A DNA stretch of 64,000 nucleotides, taken from Salegentibacter sp. Hel_I_6. GTDB lineage: Bacteria > Bacteroidota > Bacteroidia > Flavobacteriales > Flavobacteriaceae. Below the pieces are notes generated by a model, which was not told where the DNA came from, made no database searches, and saw nothing but the letters and a program-made list of their open reading frames with translations. Below are positions 1 through 7,852 of the stretch, piece by piece; within the stretch, counting starts at the first letter, position 1, and each line of letters starts with the position of its first letter. The stretch lies in the NCBI RefSeq assembly GCF_000745315.1, contig NZ_JQNQ01000001.1:2542001-2606000 (forward strand), in the 5' to 3' direction. The translations under genes were made by a program, and so were the position numbers.

Positions 1-705
1 CTTATTGTAGGCCTTGGAATTTTGGGAATTTACAGTATTTATAGATTTCAAATTAAGCAGCATCAGAAATTTGAAGCACAAAAAAGATTGATCAAAAAGC
101 GTTTTGAAGAAACTAAAATGGAAGCTTTATTGGCGCAAATGAATCCACATTTTATCTTTAATGCGATGAATTCCATCCAATACTATATTATGGACAGTGA
201 TATAGACAAAGCCACGGTATTTTTGGGTGATTTTTCAAAATTGATCAGGCTAAACCTGGACCATTGTACCAAACCCACTATTTTATTGATTGAAGAAATA
301 GAATATCTACAGTCCTATATCCGGGTGGAAAATACACGATTCAATAATAAGATCAAGGTGGAATTTGAAATAGATCCTTCAATCGATCCTTACGAAATAG
401 AAATTCCCACAATGTTATTACAAACCTTTGTAGAGAATGTATTCGTACACGCTTTTCCGCCTGATGTAACCAATCCCACTTTAAAAGTTTCTTTTAAGTT
501 GCTTTCTGAAGATATTCTGCAATGCAAAATCGAAGACAACGGGATAGGTTTCTCGAACAACTCAACGAATAAACTGCACGAATCCAAAGGAGTTTCCCTG
601 GTAAAGGAGCGATTAGCATTGCTGGGTTACGATATTAAAGAAGCAGTTAAGATAAATTCGATTAAAAATAAAGGCACTTCCGTTACTCTTAAACTAAAGG
701 TCTAA
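1..705 (+). CDS. LytS/YehU-type sensor histidine kinase, 3' part (truncated by window edge)
   Basis: This is the C-terminal part of an inner-membrane histidine kinase that would phosphorylate a response regulator, commonly of the LytTR class. The reading frame is open from base 1 with no stop, so the gene begins outside the window; a TTG at 22 is only an apparent start. The first visible residues are hydrophobic (end of a membrane helix), followed by a short charged coiled segment and the His_kinase (PF06580) block with the motif QMNPHFIFNAMNSIQ, whose His is the phospho-acceptor. An ATPase part follows with VENVFVHAF and IEDNGIGF. Members of this family usually carry a long extracytoplasmic sensor upstream, which cannot be seen here. 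No response regulator follows directly; the nearest LytTR gene, at about 3 kb, has its own kinase. Confidence 0.9.
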   Translation, partial: LIVGLGILGIYSIYRFQIKQHQKFEAQKRLIKKRFEETKMEALLAQMNPHFIFNAMNSIQYYIMDSDIDKATVFLGDFSKLIRLNLDHCTKPTILLIEEIEYLQSYIRVENTRFNNKIKVEFEIDPSIDPYEIEIPTMLLQTFVENVFVHAFPPDVTNPTLKVSFKLLSEDILQCKIEDNGIGFSNNSTNKLHESKGVSLVKERLALLGYDIKEAVKINSIKNKGTSVTLKLKV

Positions 706-852
706 CGATAACTTTAAGATTCCATACGTTTACTAAACAAACATTCTTTGCTTTAACATAATATTTAGTTTTACAACAAATTGGAGCAAGTGTCAGCTAC
801 ACCTTAATTGGTATTGCTTTCAAGAAAATATTATGAGTAGGGTCGTTTTATT

Positions 853-890
853 TTCTGAAGCTACTGTAGAGGTCACTTCTCTAATCTTTT
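853..890. repeat. Degenerate direct repeat, copy 1
   Basis: A 38-base segment that matches 1778-1815 at about 30 of 38 positions without gaps. Most differences fall at third positions of one reading frame (gag/gaa, gtc/gtt, act/aca), giving similar peptides (EATVEVTSLIF and KAIVEVTALIF), so both could be remnants of a duplicated coding sequence. The two copies flank the methyltransferase gene at 948. Confidence 0.4.
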
Positions 891-947
891 CTAAACACTC
901 CTCCTAAGTACAGATTTCCTTAACTTTATGGTATTCAAATAAATATC

Positions 948-1667
948 ATGAAAAATTATACTTCCGCTATTTTAATTACAATGTTGTCCTTATGCTTCCT
1001 TCAATGTAAGGGACAAACCAATAATACCAATTCAAATTATACCTTTCAGGGAGGTAGTCTTGATGGCATCGGGAAATTTTATAAAGGCCGGGAGATCTCC
1101 CATGTGATGGGGTACCAGGGAATAAATTGGCTGGAACGCCCCGAGCGGGAACAAGAAGAAAATACCAGCAAACTTATTCAAAATATGAAAATTGAGTCCG
1201 GCGATACTATCGCCGATATAGGCGCCGGCTCTGGATACCACGTGTTCAAAATGGCACCAAAGGCAGGACAGGGATTGATCTTTGCTGTAGATATTCAGTC
1301 TGAAATGTTGCAAGCCATTCGGGATCGAAAAAAGAAAGAAGATATTAACCAAATTAAAGTAGTAAAAGGAACAGAAAAATCGGTGAACCTTCCGGAAAAT
1401 TCGGTAGATAAGATATTGATGGTAGACGTATACCACGAATTCAGCTTCCCGGTAGAAATGCTCACTTCAATGCATAAAGCTTTGCGGGCCGACGGAAAGA
1501 TATTCCTAATTGAATACCGCGGCGAAGATGCTTCTATCCCTATTAAAAAACTTCATAAAATGACAGAAGCCCAGGCCGTAAAGGAATTCAAAGCAAACGG
1601 GTTCTTACTTGAAGAAAATATCGATAATCTACCCTGGCAGCACTGTATGGTCTTCATAAAAGAATAA
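948..1667 (+). CDS. Class I SAM-dependent methyltransferase with lipoprotein signal peptide
   Basis: Predicted methyltransferase of 239 residues. The N-terminus (MKNYTSAILITMLSLCFLQC) is a typical Bacteroidota lipoprotein signal with the Cys at residue 20, so the mature protein should sit in the cell envelope. The body is a Rossmann-type methyltransferase: motif I reads IADIGAGSGYHVF (near residue 85), an acidic residue follows at the next strand (FAVDIQSEM), and the post-I region has KSVNLPENSVDKILMVDVYHEF. The substrate cannot be told. It stands alone: a kinase fragment lies 240 bases upstream and an opposite-strand methyltransferase downstream. The odd point is an exported enzyme whose cofactor is normally cytosolic; related secreted methyltransferases are, as far as I know, annotated in many Bacteroidota without known function. 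Confidence 0.85.
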   Translation: MKNYTSAILITMLSLCFLQCKGQTNNTNSNYTFQGGSLDGIGKFYKGREISHVMGYQGINWLERPEREQEENTSKLIQNMKIESGDTIADIGAGSGYHVFKMAPKAGQGLIFAVDIQSEMLQAIRDRKKKEDINQIKVVKGTEKSVNLPENSVDKILMVDVYHEFSFPVEMLTSMHKALRADGKIFLIEYRGEDASIPIKKLHKMTEAQAVKEFKANGFLLEENIDNLPWQHCMVFIKE

Positions 1668-1777
1668 AGTTTACTTAAGACCACCTTCTGTGGGGTAAAG
1701 CACATTAACACTAATAGATTACGATATTGGAAAAGCCGGCTAAATAATTTCCGAATTAATTAAAGGTACTACAGTAA

Positions 1778-1815
1778 TTCTAAAGCTATAGTAGAAGTTA
1801 CAGCGCTAATCTTTT
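1778..1815. repeat. Degenerate direct repeat, copy 2
   Basis: Second copy of the 38-base degenerate repeat also seen at 853-890. In the frame that aligns the two copies it runs to a TAG stop about 35 bases later, so no intact gene remains. Confidence 0.4.
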
Positions 1816-1851
1816 TAATGAGATCTAAAATTACTAGATAGCAAAGATTGG

Positions 1852-2517
1852 TTAATTTACTTTGTAAAGTGTGGTTACTACAACTCCTTTAAATCCCGGC
1901 GACTTAATAGATAGTAATTGTTTTTCTTCTTTTACCTTAAAGTTAAACGGTGACGCTAAAAGGTTTACACCACTTTGTTTTTTTAATCTGATTCCCTGTC
2001 CAGAGATAATATCTTTATTGGGTTCAAAATTTCCTTCCGGTAAATGCTCGGTTAGGATAACATATTTATAATTATATAACTTTTCTATTACACATTTTAT
2101 TTCCGTATTCGATAAATGTTGCAAAACCTGCCTTAAAATCACGCAATCTCCCAGGGGCAAATTTTCTTTTGCGATATCTAAAGAATGGAATTCTAAATTT
2201 TCTGTTTTAAATGTTTTCTTGTTATGCGCTATAAGCTCTGGAACTATGTCTACGGCAATATATTTTTGGGAGTGCTCCACCAATTCCTTACCAATATTAA
2301 AATCGCCGCACCCCAGATCACAAACCACCGGTGGCGTTTCAAATTCTTTTAAAAAACTGGATACTAAAGCTATGTAGGAGTTTACTAAATCAGGATGATG
2401 GGAGCCTAAACCAGAGTAATATTCATATTTATCACCACCCCACAGGTTGTGTTCATATATCTGAGCCATAGTATCTTTAGTTGGCCAGGGCTTTTTTACT
2501 TTTCTATTTTTTGTCAT
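1852..2517 (-). CDS. Class I SAM-dependent methyltransferase
   Basis: A 221-residue soluble methyltransferase with no signal peptide. Residues near 60-75 carry motif I in the form VVCDLGCGDFNIGKEL, followed by an acidic strand end (YIAVDIVPELIAH), then FHSLDIAKENLPLGDCVILRQVLQHLSN, the usual post-I and motif II/III layout of the family. The N-terminal region is rich in Tyr and Trp (YEHNLWGGDKYEYYSGLGSH) and probably shapes the substrate pocket. The substrate is unknown; small-molecule methylation is a guess. It is transcribed against the methyltransferase at 948 and ahead of the LytTR regulator, with 120 bases of non-coding DNA between them, so an operon is not clear. Confidence 0.85.
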   Translation of the reverse strand: MTKNRKVKKPWPTKDTMAQIYEHNLWGGDKYEYYSGLGSHHPDLVNSYIALVSSFLKEFETPPVVCDLGCGDFNIGKELVEHSQKYIAVDIVPELIAHNKKTFKTENLEFHSLDIAKENLPLGDCVILRQVLQHLSNTEIKCVIEKLYNYKYVILTEHLPEGNFEPNKDIISGQGIRLKKQSGVNLLASPFNFKVKEEKQLLSIKSPGFKGVVVTTLYKVN

Positions 2518-2637
2518 TTAAATAATAAATCAAAATGTTACCGGATCTTAGATAAGGTATAATGAGTATGCCCCTAGAAAGCAAAATCCTGCTCCGAATT
2601 CTGGGGAAAATCCCCGTTTATTTAAGAAGAAAAAAGA

Positions 2638-3306
2638 TCAGGAAATCTCTTCTAATATTTCCTTAGCATAGGTTTTTGATATTGGGATGCTGCTGTTATT
2701 TATAATAATTTCTTTAGTATTAAAAGCAGTAACACAATTTTTATTTATAACAAATGAACGGTGTACTTGTATAAATGATGAAGAATTCATTTGTTCTAAA
2801 AAGTCTTTGATGCTGGAACGAATTAATTTTTCAGAATCTTTTAGATGAAGTATTAAATACTGATCTTCCTTTTTTGCAAATAAAATTTGCTCTTCAGAAA
2901 GGATTATTTTTCGGTTTTTGTCCCTTACAATAATTTGCGCCTTGTTATTTATTTTACTTACTGCCAATTCCACAGCAATATATAAATCCTTATTGTTAAA
3001 GGGTTTTACTAAATAGCTGGTTGGTTTTGTAGCAATTGCCTTTTTAATAGTCTCTTCATCATTAAAGGCAGTAAGATAAATGATAGGTATATCTAATTGA
3101 TTTCCTAACCAAACCCCTGTTTTTAAACCTTCTACTCTTATGTCTAAAATGGCAATATCTGGTTTTAGTTGGTGGATCTCTATTAGCGCAGTTTCTGCGT
3201 TGGTTGCCATCCCGCAAATTTTAAAATCTAAATCTTCTAGGGTCTGTTTTAAAAGCTCCTGGGTTATAATTTCGTCTTCTAAAATATAGATTTTTATGCT
3301 ACTCAT
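2638..3306 (-). CDS. LytTR-family response regulator
   Basis: A 222-residue transcription regulator with an N-terminal receiver domain (about 1-120) and a C-terminal LytTR DNA-binding domain (about 125-220). The receiver shows the acidic pair (LEDE), the phospho-acceptor Asp in DIAILDIRVEG, the Thr in IIYLTAFND and the Lys in YLVKPFNN. The LytTR part carries FIQVHRSFVINKNCV. LytTR proteins bind pairs of short direct repeats about two helical turns apart. Its start overlaps the end of the kinase gene upstream by 8 bases, so the two are co-translated and form one signalling pair. A 10-bp repeat with 21-bp period at 6542-6572, beyond the kinase gene, is a candidate target. Confidence 0.93.
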   Translation of the reverse strand: MSSIKIYILEDEIITQELLKQTLEDLDFKICGMATNAETALIEIHQLKPDIAILDIRVEGLKTGVWLGNQLDIPIIYLTAFNDEETIKKAIATKPTSYLVKPFNNKDLYIAVELAVSKINNKAQIIVRDKNRKIILSEEQILFAKKEDQYLILHLKDSEKLIRSSIKDFLEQMNSSSFIQVHRSFVINKNCVTAFNTKEIIINNSSIPISKTYAKEILEEIS

Positions 3307-6300
3307 TTGTTGAAAAAAGTAAGGTTAATTTAAAATTAGTGGTGTTTTCAATCTTTAAATCTCCTTTTAATTGCTTGTTCATCATTTCTATAATTTTCAT
3401 ACCCATAGACTCTTTTTGATTCGCTTGCTTTTTAAAACTACCATTGTCAAAATATTCAAATACATACTTTTTATCTCGCTTTTTAAAATGTATAAAAATT
3501 TCTGGGTTTTCGGTATCGGGAAAAGCGTGTTTGTTGGAATTATTTATTAATTCATTTAGTAAAAGTGAAAATGGAGTAGCCTGCTTGATGCTTAAAAGGG
3601 AAGTATCTATGTCTAGATGATATTTTACATTTTTTGGAAAAAGCTTTTGATAATAGGCTACACTATTTTCTATATTTTCTTTAATAGAAATGAAATCCTG
3701 ATTACTTGTATTATACAACAGGTTATGAATACCGGCGATAGATTCGATCCTGCTTTGGCTATCCTGTAATTTTGTTTTTAGTTCCTTATTAGTACTTTTT
3801 GCCATTTGCAATCCCAGTAATCCAGAAACAATTTGTAGGTTATTTTTAATCCTATGATGGATTTCCAACATCATAGTATGTTTAGTTTTTGCATCGTTTA
3901 AAGCAATTTCATTTTTTGCAAATAAGTCCTGTTTTATTTTATACTGATAAAACAAATACAGAATAGTGAGCGAAACAGAAAGAAAGAGTAATAGAGCAAA
4001 CCACCATGTTTTATAAAAAACTTCTTCAGAAATTATCTTAAGAGCAATTCTTTCTCCTAATTTTTGTTTAGAAATATTGTAAGCTTCAACTTGTAAGATA
4101 TAAGTTCCTGCTGCCAGATTTGCAAACAGCAGTTCCCTTCCAGAAAAGGTGGTAAACCATTGTAAATCACTTTCGGAATTCAATAAGCGAAACCGGTACT
4201 TGATATCCTGAGGGTTTGTTTGCCCTAAAACAGATATTGTTGCCGAAAACCTTCTATATTCTGAAGGCAATACAATCTCGCTGGTGTTGTTTAGAAAGTC
4301 AGGGGAGGTATTAATTTTCCAGCGATCGTTCTCTGAATTAAAAAATGAAATTGAGGTAAATTGAGGCTGAATTCTGAGATCTTTTTCAACCAATCCATCA
4401 GGCTTAAAATAGCTTAGACCTCTAAAATTCCCCATAAAAATACTGCCATCCTGCTCATCTTTATAAGTGCTGAATCTATTGCCTTTAAGCTCATAAACTC
4501 CATCTTTGTTAGTATATCTAATTATTTGTTTAGAAGACGGTTCTAAAGAAACAATTCCCGCATACGTATTTAACCATAAAGTACCAGTATTGTCTGCAAC
4601 CATACCAACTATGGAAGCATTTAATTCATCTTCGTAAAACAGATTTAATTTTTTAGTTGCTGTATCAAACGTATAAATTTCACCAAATTTTGTAGAAACC
4701 AGAATACCGTAATCTTCCAGGTAGTTTATAGATAGCAAATGATCTGTTTCCACATTTTCAAATTCGTAGGTTTCAAAAGTGCCATTTTCGTATTCAAAAA
4801 TCCCCTGGGAAGAAGTTGCATAGAGTTTTGCGCCATCTGTAGTAAATTCTTTTACTTGTATAGCATCTGTATTTAAAATTTTCGAATAGCTATTTTCTTT
4901 AATGCTGTATTTATAAATGCCACCTCCTGTATTTGCCGTAAACAAAGTGTCTTTTAGTTTTATAATTTCTTCGCCTTGTATTTTTATCGTTTGATCCTGA
5001 ATCACCTTATAATTTGAATCCAGGGTGTATAGACTGTCAGAATCTGCAATTATAAGATTGTTGTCTTTTCCATCGAAAATATCCCTGGAGTAATTAATAT
5101 TTAGTTCGTTAGTATCTGATAGAATTTTAATTCGTTCCTCTGTATTTTCTTTTACGTCTATCTTGTAAAATCCCTCTGTATCTGTTGCTACGATATACTT
5201 GTTTTCTTTCAGTTTTTTAATTGACCGGACGCTTTTTCCTTTTAAATAAGTTTTGATTTTACTTTTTATAAAAGAATAGGATTCTAAGGTGTTTCCGTGG
5301 AGAACCACCAGGTCTTTCCCAAAATCGTTGTATGTAATCTTTGAAAAATTCTTTACCTCAATGCTATGGAGTAACTCCTTCTTAAATTTCTTTAAACCAT
5401 AAAGCTCAATGGCCGTATAATCACTATAAACCTCAGTTGAAAAAGCATAGTTAAAATCTGGTGTAAATTCCATTGCTTTCTTTTTACTAAGAAAGTCATT
5501 GGTATTAGGTTCTTCTACGAATTTTTTAATGTTACTATTGAATTTAAAAGCATTCTTATTGTTATCCACATAGGTATAAAAATCGTCATTTACTTTAAAA
5601 GGTGTATGGATGACCTGCGGAAAAAAATTAATCCCGTTACTAGCTTTAAAATCACTTTCGCTTATTTCTTTTGTGAATTTTCCCGCTTTATTCAAAAAAA
5701 CTCCCTCTTTTTCAGTTTGTAACTTAATCAGTGTAAAGTCATCCATTGTGATTGCATCAGCCAAAAGCGGTTTAGCAACCGATCTTTCAAAGGGTATAGA
5801 ATCAATAAATCTTACAGTTAATTCATCAAGGCTAGCACTATAAAATTTATCGTTTGAAGTGAGTACAATATGGGTTAAATCTCCCGCAGCGTAGGCTTTA
5901 GAAATTAAAAATTTTTCGTTTAAGTCGTTATACTCTTTAACAGCTTTAATTTCTAAAGTTTGTGTGTTGATGTAAAATAATTCAGCGCCTGCTGCCTGGT
6001 AATATAATTTTAGATAAAGCCCGTTGGCCTTATGTTTAAAGAAATGCCCTTCTCTAATTTTCTTATTTGAGGTATCAGGTAATTGTAGCGTAAAAAATTG
6101 AGCCCCATCAAAACGCTGTATTATAATTTCTTGCTCTCCTAAAATATATTCGTTAGAAAGTTTGTTTTCACCTAAAATCCATAGCCAACCGGTTGTATCA
6201 TATATAGAATGATAAGGGGTGGAGATTAAATAACCATCTCTAAATGAAAAGCTGTTTTTACTAATTAATTGAGAACTTTCTTCCTGGCACCAAAGTGATA

Positions 6301-6340
6301 TTGAATAAAGTAAAATGAATAAAGGAATTAATTTTTTCAA
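3299..6340 (-). CDS. Two-component sensor histidine kinase with propeller sensor (HisKA_2 type)
   Basis: A 1013-residue membrane kinase, partner of the LytTR regulator it overlaps by 8 bases. It starts with a signal peptide (MKKLIPLFILLYSISLW), then a long extracytoplasmic region to about 730 that resembles the beta-propeller sensors of Bacteroidota and ends in a Y_Y_Y-like module (GTYILQVEAYN). A single membrane helix at about 745-765 (WWFALLLFLSVSLTILYLFY) leads to a HisKA_2 block with MLEIHHRIKNNLQIVSGLLG, in which H829 is the likely phospho-acceptor, and a short ATPase domain (LLNELINNSNKHAF, FEYFDNG). The start is TTG: an in-frame stop lies about 20 bases upstream with no ATG between, and a -7 box lies at 6368-6375. 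The signal sensed is unknown. Confidence 0.9.
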   Translation of the reverse strand: MKKLIPLFILLYSISLWCQEESSQLISKNSFSFRDGYLISTPYHSIYDTTGWLWILGENKLSNEYILGEQEIIIQRFDGAQFFTLQLPDTSNKKIREGHFFKHKANGLYLKLYYQAAGAELFYINTQTLEIKAVKEYNDLNEKFLISKAYAAGDLTHIVLTSNDKFYSASLDELTVRFIDSIPFERSVAKPLLADAITMDDFTLIKLQTEKEGVFLNKAGKFTKEISESDFKASNGINFFPQVIHTPFKVNDDFYTYVDNNKNAFKFNSNIKKFVEEPNTNDFLSKKKAMEFTPDFNYAFSTEVYSDYTAIELYGLKKFKKELLHSIEVKNFSKITYNDFGKDLVVLHGNTLESYSFIKSKIKTYLKGKSVRSIKKLKENKYIVATDTEGFYKIDVKENTEERIKILSDTNELNINYSRDIFDGKDNNLIIADSDSLYTLDSNYKVIQDQTIKIQGEEIIKLKDTLFTANTGGGIYKYSIKENSYSKILNTDAIQVKEFTTDGAKLYATSSQGIFEYENGTFETYEFENVETDHLLSINYLEDYGILVSTKFGEIYTFDTATKKLNLFYEDELNASIVGMVADNTGTLWLNTYAGIVSLEPSSKQIIRYTNKDGVYELKGNRFSTYKDEQDGSIFMGNFRGLSYFKPDGLVEKDLRIQPQFTSISFFNSENDRWKINTSPDFLNNTSEIVLPSEYRRFSATISVLGQTNPQDIKYRFRLLNSESDLQWFTTFSGRELLFANLAAGTYILQVEAYNISKQKLGERIALKIISEEVFYKTWWFALLLFLSVSLTILYLFYQYKIKQDLFAKNEIALNDAKTKHTMMLEIHHRIKNNLQIVSGLLGLQMAKSTNKELKTKLQDSQSRIESIAGIHNLLYNTSNQDFISIKENIENSVAYYQKLFPKNVKYHLDIDTSLLSIKQATPFSLLLNELINNSNKHAFPDTENPEIFIHFKKRDKKYVFEYFDNGSFKKQANQKESMGMKIIEMMNKQLKGDLKIENTTNFKLTLLFSTNE

Positions 6341-6367
6341 TTTATGGTTTAAAACATATTAGACAAT

Positions 6368-6375
6368 CAAATGTA
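6368..6375 (-). promoter_or_regulatory. Bacteroidota -7 box for the sensor kinase operon
   Basis: The minus strand reads TACATTTG, an exact match to the Bacteroidota consensus TAnnTTTG, about 28 bases before the TTG start of the kinase. A TTG at 6399-6401 (minus strand) lies 23 bases further up, a rather long spacing for the -33 element. Confidence 0.5.
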
Positions 6376-6541
6376 GAAAAGGAGTACAGGTTTTTGCGCA
6401 AAAAAAATAATTATTTGGAAATAAATTATTCACTACAAAAAACGGTTTTTATAATGGGTTACTTAATATTTTCCAGTTGTAAGGTCTATTTAAACTGAAC
6501 AAAATCAAAGCCTGAACCCTTTATTCATATTAAAACAACCG

Positions 6542-6572
6542 TTCACGACAAAAAAGTGGTAATTCACGACAA
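6542..6572 (+). promoter_or_regulatory. Direct-repeat operator, candidate LytTR site
   Basis: The 10-mer TTCACGACAA occurs at 6542-6551 and again, unchanged, at 6563-6572. The 21-bp period is two helical turns, the arrangement known for LytTR regulators. The first copy within ACCGTTCAC fits 8 of 9 positions of the described LytTR consensus; the second fits less well. The pair ends 27 bases before a -7 box at 6600-6607 that lacks a -33 TTG, a position suited to an activator. The LytTR/kinase operon is divergently adjacent. Confidence 0.5.
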
Positions 6573-6599
6573 TTTTTTTTAACCCACCTTCTTCTTTTC

Positions 6600-6607
6600 T
6601 ACTTTTG
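6600..6607 (+). promoter_or_regulatory. -7 box of an orphan promoter
   Basis: TACTTTTG is an exact match to TAnnTTTG. No TTG is seen at the -33 position, which suggests dependence on an activator bound at the repeats at 6542-6572. No annotated gene begins downstream before the terminator at 7074-7104. Confidence 0.45.
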
Positions 6608-6613
6608 AGTGAA

Positions 6614-7104
6614 CAGCTTTATTATTTAATTATAAAGAAGCATTGATAAGACAATTATCACCTAAGATATTTGACAGGTTGCCCGGGTTATTTAGAACAT
6701 TTCCTGGGGTATGTTTGAAGATTTTTACAATGAGGTGTTGTGAACAGAACTTCAAATTTATTTAAGGGTATAGAGAAGATATTTTTTGATTATGGGTAAA
6801 TCTTGATGGCATGGGGCGAACTAACGAATTACCGAATTCTCTCACGTGGAGAGAGAAAGCTCTTCTAGAGGAGCAAGTAAATATGATTAATTATAATAAC
6901 CACGAAAAATCGCTAAATGATAATTTTAGTAGTAGAGTGAACAATAGAGAAGAATAGATTTTTATAGGATATAGTTTGGGGATTAATTCGATAATAAATA
7001 TTGTTTAAGTATTTTTATTTGGGGATAAAAATACATAGGTGTTAGACATATAATATGTTATCGGATTAATTTTAAAACCTTTCAGTTCGCTGGAAGGTTT
7101 TTTT
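6614..7104 (+). ncRNA. Putative non-coding or micro-peptide transcript
   Basis: Between the orphan -7 box and a strong terminator lie about 490 bases without a long open frame on either strand. Visible structure: a hairpin at about 6839-6855 (TCTCTC, 5-base loop, GAGAGA) and a near-perfect palindrome at 6859-6874 (GCTCTTCTAGAGGAGC). Nine bases after its GAGGAG is an ATG opening a 24-codon frame (6883-6957) of very polar, Asn-rich residues. Other short frames start at 6711 and 6730. Whether the product is RNA, a small peptide or neither cannot be settled from sequence; a degraded gene is the main alternative. Confidence 0.3.
7074..7104 (+). terminator. Rho-independent terminator with UUCG loop
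   Basis: A 12-bp stem (one G-T wobble) made by AAAACCTTTCAG at 7074-7085 and CTGGAAGGTTTT at 7090-7101 encloses the extra-stable tetraloop TTCG and is followed by a run of T. No gene ends just upstream, which implies that something else is transcribed here. Confidence 0.8.
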
Positions 7105-7372
7105 ATGTTCTAAAAGTTTTAATTATGGTTGTTGTGAGAGGGCGGGTTTTTACTTAATCTAATAATTACAAAGTCTCATCCTAACTACAGGGATCATTTC
7201 CTGGAAAATGCTTTGATATTTGCGCTACTGAATTCCTGCATACGTAAGTATCGACTTTTTTTGCTTATTCTTAAGGGGAATATTCTTCCGAAGTTATCTT
7301 TGAAGTTAGCGACCTCTATTGCTAAAAAGTTAATACTATCCTAATCAGGACGGTTATATTTCTATAATTACA
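7105..7372. other. Intergenic stretch without recognised gene
   Basis: Nothing coding was recognised. A further -7-like TATCTTTG is present at 7295-7302 without a clear -33 partner. The stretch separates the orphan terminator from the DoxX/MarR operon promoter. Confidence 0.4.
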
Positions 7373-7380
7373 TACTTTTG
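7373..7380 (+). promoter_or_regulatory. -7 box of the DoxX-MarR operon
   Basis: TACTTTTG matches TAnnTTTG exactly. The palindromic operator at 7382-7413 begins two bases later, so it covers the expected transcription start. Confidence 0.5.
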
Positions 7381-7381
7381 T

Positions 7382-7413
7382 ATCGTGCGCGATTTAATTT
7401 TGCACGATGCAAA
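7382..7413. promoter_or_regulatory. Nested palindromic operator, likely for the OhrR-like repressor
   Basis: Two overlapping inverted repeats are present: ATCGTGC (7382-7388) with GCACGAT (7402-7408), and TTTGCA (7399-7404) with TGCAAA (7408-7413) around a 3-base centre. They lie directly after the -7 box and before the ATG at 7422, where a repressor would block transcription. MarR/OhrR proteins bind such palindromes and often control their own operon, so the MarR gene at 7853 is the obvious candidate; this link is inference. Confidence 0.5.
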
Positions 7414-7421
7414 TTAAAGTT

Positions 7422-7847
7422 ATGAAAAGAGCAGTCGAAACCACATTAACACAAAAAATCTTTAGAGTTCTACTAGCCCTGTTTATGATTTATGCAGGCT
7501 TTAGCCATTTAACCTTTAATAGGATTGAATTCCAGGCTCAGGTGCCAGACTGGGTTCCGTTAAGCAAAGATCTAGTTGTGATCTTATCTGGGATAGTTGA
7601 AATGGCACTAGGTCTGGCTTTGCTATTCTGGAAAAAGCAACGTGCTGTAACTGGTTGGGCATTAGCAATTTTCTTTGTACTGATTTTTCCAGGTAATGTA
7701 GCCCAGTATTTAGATGGAAAAGATGCTTTTGGAGCTTTAGATTCCGATAGGGCAAGATTAATACGACTTTTCTTTCAGCCGGTTCTTATAGCCTGGGCCC
7801 TCTGGTCTTCTGGCGCGTGGAAAGCGTGGAGAAATTCCAAAAAATAA
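7422..7847 (+). CDS. DoxX-family membrane protein
   Basis: A small integral membrane protein of about 141 residues with four predicted helices: IFRVLLALFMIYAGFSHL, LVVILSGIVEMALGLALLFW, TGWALAIFFVLIFPGNVAQY and LIRLFFQPVLIAWALW. The YAGFSHL and FPGNVAQY segments fit the DoxX/MauE-like group. DoxX relatives are linked to redox and oxidative-stress functions, but their reaction is not well defined. I prefer the ATG at 7422 over that at 7407, because the earlier one lies inside the palindromic operator and would precede or abut the transcript start. It leads the stress operon; the MarR gene starts 6 bases after its stop. Confidence 0.8.
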   Translation: MKRAVETTLTQKIFRVLLALFMIYAGFSHLTFNRIEFQAQVPDWVPLSKDLVVILSGIVEMALGLALLFWKKQRAVTGWALAIFFVLIFPGNVAQYLDGKDAFGALDSDRARLIRLFFQPVLIAWALWSSGAWKAWRNSKK

Positions 7848-7852
7848 TTACT

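Noticed and set aside
1032..1436. Minus-strand frame of 134 residues inside the methyltransferase gene
   Set aside because: The plus strand has an intact SAM motif and signal peptide; the minus frame has no domain features.
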